Assembly (NCBI RefSeq): GCF_902686445.1 | Contig: NC_062219.1 | Location: 108,129,160 to 108,193,159 of the forward strand | DNA length: 64,000 bases | Source of the DNA: Sciurus carolinensis | Taxonomy: Eukaryota; Chordata; Mammalia; Rodentia; Sciuridae | Direction of reading: 5' to 3' | Part shown: one piece after another, positions 59,834-64,000 of the stretch | Layout of the letters: each line of letters begins with the position of its first letter | Numbering within the stretch: position 1 is the first letter of the stretch | Program-made: the position numbers and the translations under genes | The notes under the pieces: generated by a model | The model's input: only the letters and a program-made list of their open reading frames with translations | The model's database searches: none | Told to the model about the DNA's origin: nothing

Positions 59834-61500
59834 ACCCTTATATAATGTTCTTTTTGTTGTTATTGTTCTTTAATATCTTTTAATAAATATTCTCCTATCA
59901 TTACTTTAAGTGGTGTGAACTCCTATTTGTTTCAGTTAAGGAGATAAAGATCAACCTTCAGCATCCTAGAATTATAGGAAAACCTGATTAAGTAAATAAG
60001 TTCTGTTATGATTTTTTAAATTATTTCACAATTGATGACTGAGTTCCAGTTTGCACACATAACTCACCTGTGTATTTCCTATTAATTACTTAATTAACTT
60101 GAGTTATCATTTCTCCGGGGGGTTAACTTTAGAACCTATTTGATCTTCTGCAATGTTCTTCCTGGTTACTATTTAACAAATAGCTTGCTATTTTATCTCA
60201 TTAGACCATGTAATGATGAGTTTAGCAGCCAAATCTCATATTTATAGTGAAAGAACAGGATAGAATTTCCAGTAGAATTGTGTCTGAAAAGAACATCTTT
60301 ACTCTAGTTTGGTGTCCCTTCAATTCAGTGATTTTTTTTTTTTAATGTTACTTCCAAATGACTGCTATGACTAATTATTTGTACTCACAAAATGAAAACT
60401 ATGTTGAAATTTATGCTGAATTTTCACAGGTGTTTATCTTTAAGGATTGTTGTCAACGAATGCTTAATTATGAGTTCAAATCTGTAGGTATATAGACAAA
60501 ACTTAGGGAGAAGTTGTTTCCAGTAGTTGTTACAGAATTGTTTCCATGTAAAATTGGTCCTAGGATCTTAGAAATAGCACAATCCTCATAAGCACTTAAA
60601 ACCTAAAGCAGCTGCTGGATATGGAGCTAAATAAATGGGTCATAGTGACCCCACTGGCCTTTGAGCTGTAGGTACACTCATAGAGCGAATTCTCCATGGC
60701 AGTCAGAGGTAAAATAAGGACACGTAGACTCTCTTATCACCTCATCCTTTATTCTACGCATCACAGTCTACAACTTCCAAAATGAACATCAATCTTATTC
60801 CCAGAATTCTACTTCCTAATGTTCATAAAGCAGAATGCAAAATCTTATGTATCAGTATGCAAACGAACCCCTCATGTAAGACTGCATAATGTTTACTCTT
60901 TGTTTGAAGAAATAAAATGAATTTAAAGTTAACATCTACACAGTGTTGTCTGTCTCAATCCCACAGGCTCATTCACACGTATACCAACATCATTAATGTT
61001 AAATAAAAATAAATTTGAGAAATCATATTCATTTAGTGCACATGAATTCCCAGAGGACCGGTGCCATTTCTTTATCAATGTGACCTACAGGCGATGCCAG
61101 TGTTAATGCTGTGAAAGAGAAGCGTATGCTTATATATTGCTTGACTTGATGACTGAAGTAGCCCCAACTGGTGATGATTTTATTTTTCCTAACATCCTCT
61201 CACCTACTCCCATCCTCATCCTAACTTTCATTAGGATTTATTGTTTGAAATTATTGATCCTTCCTAATTTCAAAGTTGGTACGCAGTCTTTCTCCAAACC
61301 TGCCTGAACATCTCCTTTCTGTCTGTTATTTATAAGATTGTCAGAGAAGTAAGCTACTACAGTAAGGTTGAGACTTATGGACTTATCCCCAGGTGTGTGG
61401 ACTAAAACTTTATTGTAGTAATACTAAAAAATTCCATTCCTCAGATCCTACCCACCTCTTAGCTTTTCCCTATTACGTCCCAATTCAGTTATCTCCTGCT
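59834..61500. other. Repeat-poor DNA, nothing assigned
   Basis: No named repeat. 60080-60240 and 60400-60490 are homeodomain-word rich ('ctattaattacttaattaac', 'tgcttaattatgagttc') and could be regulatory. There is no direct evidence for this. Confidence 0.35.
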
Positions 61501-61503
61501 CAT

Positions 61504-61528
61504 AACACACACACACACACACACACAG
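61504..61528. repeat. (CA)n microsatellite
   Basis: About 12 uninterrupted CA units. Confidence 0.95.
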
Positions 61529-62299
61529 AGTGATTCCTAACTCTCCACATAGTGCCAGTGGTTCTAGGAGGAAATTCAAAAAGAGAAGTTCAAGCAATGC
61601 TGAGTGGAGGTTTTTTGAAAAGATTCTGGGAAATGTTTATATAAACAGCCCCTCTCCACCCCCTCTGCCTACCCCCAAATGCTTTTGTGATTCTTTGTAT
61701 CTAGTTTGTTATTTGCTAAGTTTGTCAGTGATGTAGACTTATGCTTCATTAAATTTAAAAAAATCAAAGCAGGCAGATGGATATGTGACTCAAGGAAAAA
61801 GTGGTTGTAGCTGGTCCATCTCAAATCATCACTCTCTCGAATGACTTTCAATCTTAACTTTCATTTTCTTGGGGCAACCAACTCTGGAAGATTCCCCCTG
61901 TTAAGCACTTTGAAACTGTAGAATTTCCCTATGATTTTAAGGAAATATTACTAGTCAGAATTTACCAGTAAGAAAAATCAGTAGGATGGATAAGTAGTTG
62001 ATAGATAGACAGATAGATAGATAGAGACACACAGATACATAGGTGAATGAATGAATGAATGGGAGGAGGTAGACTCCCGAGATTATGGAAACCAAGAGGT
62101 TCTACAAGAGCTCACCGTCTGAAAGTTGGAGATCCAGAGACGCCAGTAACGTGGTTCTGTTCAAGAATGTAAGCCTCAGAAACAGAGATGACGATGGTAT
62201 AATTCTTGTTCTGAGACCAACAATCTGAGAAGTGGGGATGGAGATAACTGGTGTTGAGTCCTAATGTCTGAAGACCAGAGACCCTGGAGTTATGATATC
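61529..62299. other. No gene; tetranucleotide repeat at 61995-62062
   Basis: At 61995-62062 GATA/GACA units followed by (GAAT)n form a short compound microsatellite. The remainder is unassigned. Confidence 0.6.
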
Positions 62300-62975
62300 A
62301 ACTGCATGCAGAGGGTAATTCCAGCTCCAGGAAGGAACACCAACAAACCTTCCCTCTCCTCCTTTTTTCAGCTGAATGGATATTGCCAGCTCACATTTAT
62401 GTCAGATTTTCTTCATTTACCGCTCACCTCATACTCACCTGCCAATCTTCTCTGTGAACTCCCTCACAAACATGCCAGGCAGTAATGCTTTACGAGTTCT
62501 TTATGTAGGCCTTAATGCAGCAAAGCTGACTGCAGGAATTTCCACTCTGTCATTACGGAAATCCCTCTTTTAATGCCTTCCACATTTTGCAGCCTGGGAA
62601 TTCAGCAAATATATTGAAACATAAATCAGCCGAGAGTTGAGATTACTTGAATCTCCAGGATTTTGTCTGTTTGGTTAGTTGGGTTTTGTTGTTGTTTTTG
62701 TTCTTTGCTTTAGTCTGATGTGAGTGATACTGAGTTCTCTGTTTTCTCTGTTTTCCCTCAATGATCCTCTGCTCCTACAAGTCCAGATTCTTAAGCATTA
62801 GCCCACAAGCAAAACTGGCAGATGCCTACAATGACAAGAAGATATAGTCTCAGTTTTGCTTGAAAGACATCACCTTCTCTGGAACTTACAGGACTCCTTG
62901 CTTCTGTGACTCATGATACATATTTAAAATATAATGTTAATTTGGTTTCCTAGCTTTTTTGATTTTTTTAATTAT
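62300..62975. other. Repeat-free DNA, candidate conserved segment 62370-62660
   Basis: No repeat texture. 62370-62660 contains 'ttaatgcagcaaagctgact' and 'gaaacataaatcagccgaga' and looks like conserved non-coding DNA rather than an exon. The overlapping frames (62264-62485, 62376-62573) have no domain. Confidence 0.35.
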
Positions 62976-63016
62976 AAAGAAAGCATTGAAAAAAAAAAAA
63001 AAAAAAGAAAGCATTG
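62976..63016 (+). mobile_element. Poly(A)-only retroinsertion with TSD
   Basis: The word 'aaagaaagcattg' at 62976-62988 is repeated at 63004-63016, and only A residues lie between. This is the form expected of a retrotransposition event in which nothing but poly(A) was copied. Confidence 0.75.
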
Positions 63017-63589
63017 GAATAGCATACACTACTTCAACTTATTCCAAAACGGAACTCTATGGTGTGTTTTTCAGTACCTAGACTGTCCCCAAATGATTGA
63101 TTCTACAAAAAAATTCCACACCTCAAGAATAACTATAATAAGAGAGTAAACACTCTCTGAACATACAAGACATTGAGAAAGTAAATCAGAGAAATTCATA
63201 ACTGTATACATTTAATTCAAACAAGTAACTTTGTGACATAACATTGAATCTAAGGAGAGGGTATTAAATAGAAGCATGAGTTTTAAAAGGTAAATTTTAG
63301 TAGGACAAATATTGGGAGAAATGGGGTTATCTAACAAATTCCAGTCAACCACAAGACAGAAGAAAAGTCTTGGCATAAAAAGAAAAGAAGTATGAAGAAA
63401 AATTTTAAAAGATGAAAAAAATTACAAGAGGAGAAAAAGCTCATTCTGCTTCTTTCATTATGATTCTGTAGAAAGTAACAAGGTCTAACTCTTCATTCTA
63501 ACAAAGGGTCATAATGTAAAAATAAACCAACAGCAGGATTTTGAGGAGTGTTCTATGGAGTTCCTGGGACTCCTTTTGAGGAGATGAGG
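63017..63589. other. No recognisable feature
   Basis: AT-rich single-copy-looking DNA. Confidence 0.4.
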
Positions 63590-63965
63590 TGGTAACCAGC
63601 CTCCATGATGGCCCTGCAGTGATTCTTGCCTCCTGGTTTTCATGTCCTTGTGTATAATCCACTTCCACATAGTTTACCCAAGTAAATAATAGGATTTGAC
63701 AGGAATAGAGTGAGACTTTTAAAGCTAGGTTACGAGAAACATTACCACCTCCCTCTTGCTTACCCTCACATGGATCTCTCTATGGGAAGCCATCTGTTAA
63801 GTGATAAAGACACTTATGCAGGGATTCTTGTGGCAGGGAACTGAGGTCTCCTGCCTACAGTCAACAGCAACTTGCTAGTGATGAGCAGATCTTTCATCCT
63901 TAGTCAAACTTGCAGATGGCTACAGCCCAGACTGACAACTACAATCTGAGGGACATCAGAATGGT
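63590..63965 (+). mobile_element. MLT1-like LTR remnant
   Basis: 'ggtaaccagcctccatgatg', 'gattcttgcctcctggtttt', 'catgtccttgtgtataatcc', 'aagctaggttacgagaaaca', 'gggaactgaggtctcctgcc' and 'gatggctacagcccagactg' follow an old MaLR/MLT1-like LTR. The 3' end is cut by decay near the window edge. Confidence 0.55.
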
Positions 63966-64000
63966 ATTGCATAGCTTTATTATTTGTGACCCACAAAACT

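Noticed and set aside
1..64000. CRISPR array, operon, prophage or other prokaryotic system
   Set aside because: No spaced identical repeats, ribosome-binding sites or compact genes. All evidence points to mammalian intergenic DNA.

Overview
The window is mammalian nuclear DNA: AT-rich, full of non-LTR retrotransposons, SINEs, fossil LTRs and DNA-transposon relics. I find no host protein-coding exon, no functional tRNA or rRNA gene, and nothing prokaryotic. The tRNA-derived ID-type SINEs and the composite '7SL/B1-like head plus ID-like tail' SINEs are typical of squirrels (Sciuridae: ground squirrels, marmots). MaLR/MLT1 LTRs, MIR, Tigger1, a MER2-like element and L1M/HAL1-type relics show a placental mammal. 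The assignment to a rodent, most likely a sciurid, rests on recalled repeat types and no search was run.

Layout. 1-5700: sparse sequence, an LTR-like repeat (about 525-1020), then an ancient + strand L1 split by antisense MaLR LTRs (3180-5690). 6236-7905: minus-strand L1 3' end with a SINE in it. 9060-10590: ancient L1M/HAL1-type ORF1 region. 13716-19987: near full-length L1 on the minus strand ('L1-A') with target-site duplication, 3' UTR, broken ORF2, broken ORF1 and a 5' UTR of repeated GC-rich monomers. It lies directly against the 3' end of an older minus-strand L1 (19988-22775). 23555-30420: hAT-Charlie-like element, ancient L1 3' UTR, SINE, MIR, MER2-like element, two LTRs and a short + strand L1. 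30421-34165: mostly single-copy. 34170-37590: old L1 ORF1 and ORF2 pieces separated by an LTR. 38525-46835: a minus-strand Tigger1 DNA transposon interrupted by a second near full-length L1 ('L1-B', 40246-46789) with a perfect 16-bp target-site duplication. 48040-53925: further L1 pieces with an LTR and SINEs inserted. 54000-64000: mostly single-copy with a few SINEs, an L1 3' end and two MLT1-type LTRs.

No genes act together here. The largest reading frames are relics of L1 ORF1 (RNA-binding chaperone) and ORF2 (endonuclease / reverse transcriptase). Both long L1s are dead. L1-A keeps the FADD reverse-transcriptase motif but has frameshifts and stops. L1-B has FADG in place of FADD, plus stops and frameshifts.

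The most informative observations are: three SINE insertions in different L1 copies at the same first-strand nick position; different 5' UTR types on two L1s with similar bodies; telomere-like hexamers in the L1-A 3' UTR; an apparent poly(A)-only retroinsertion; a perfect 30-bp palindrome; and repeat-free blocks that look like conserved regulatory DNA. I found no convincing undescribed biological system.
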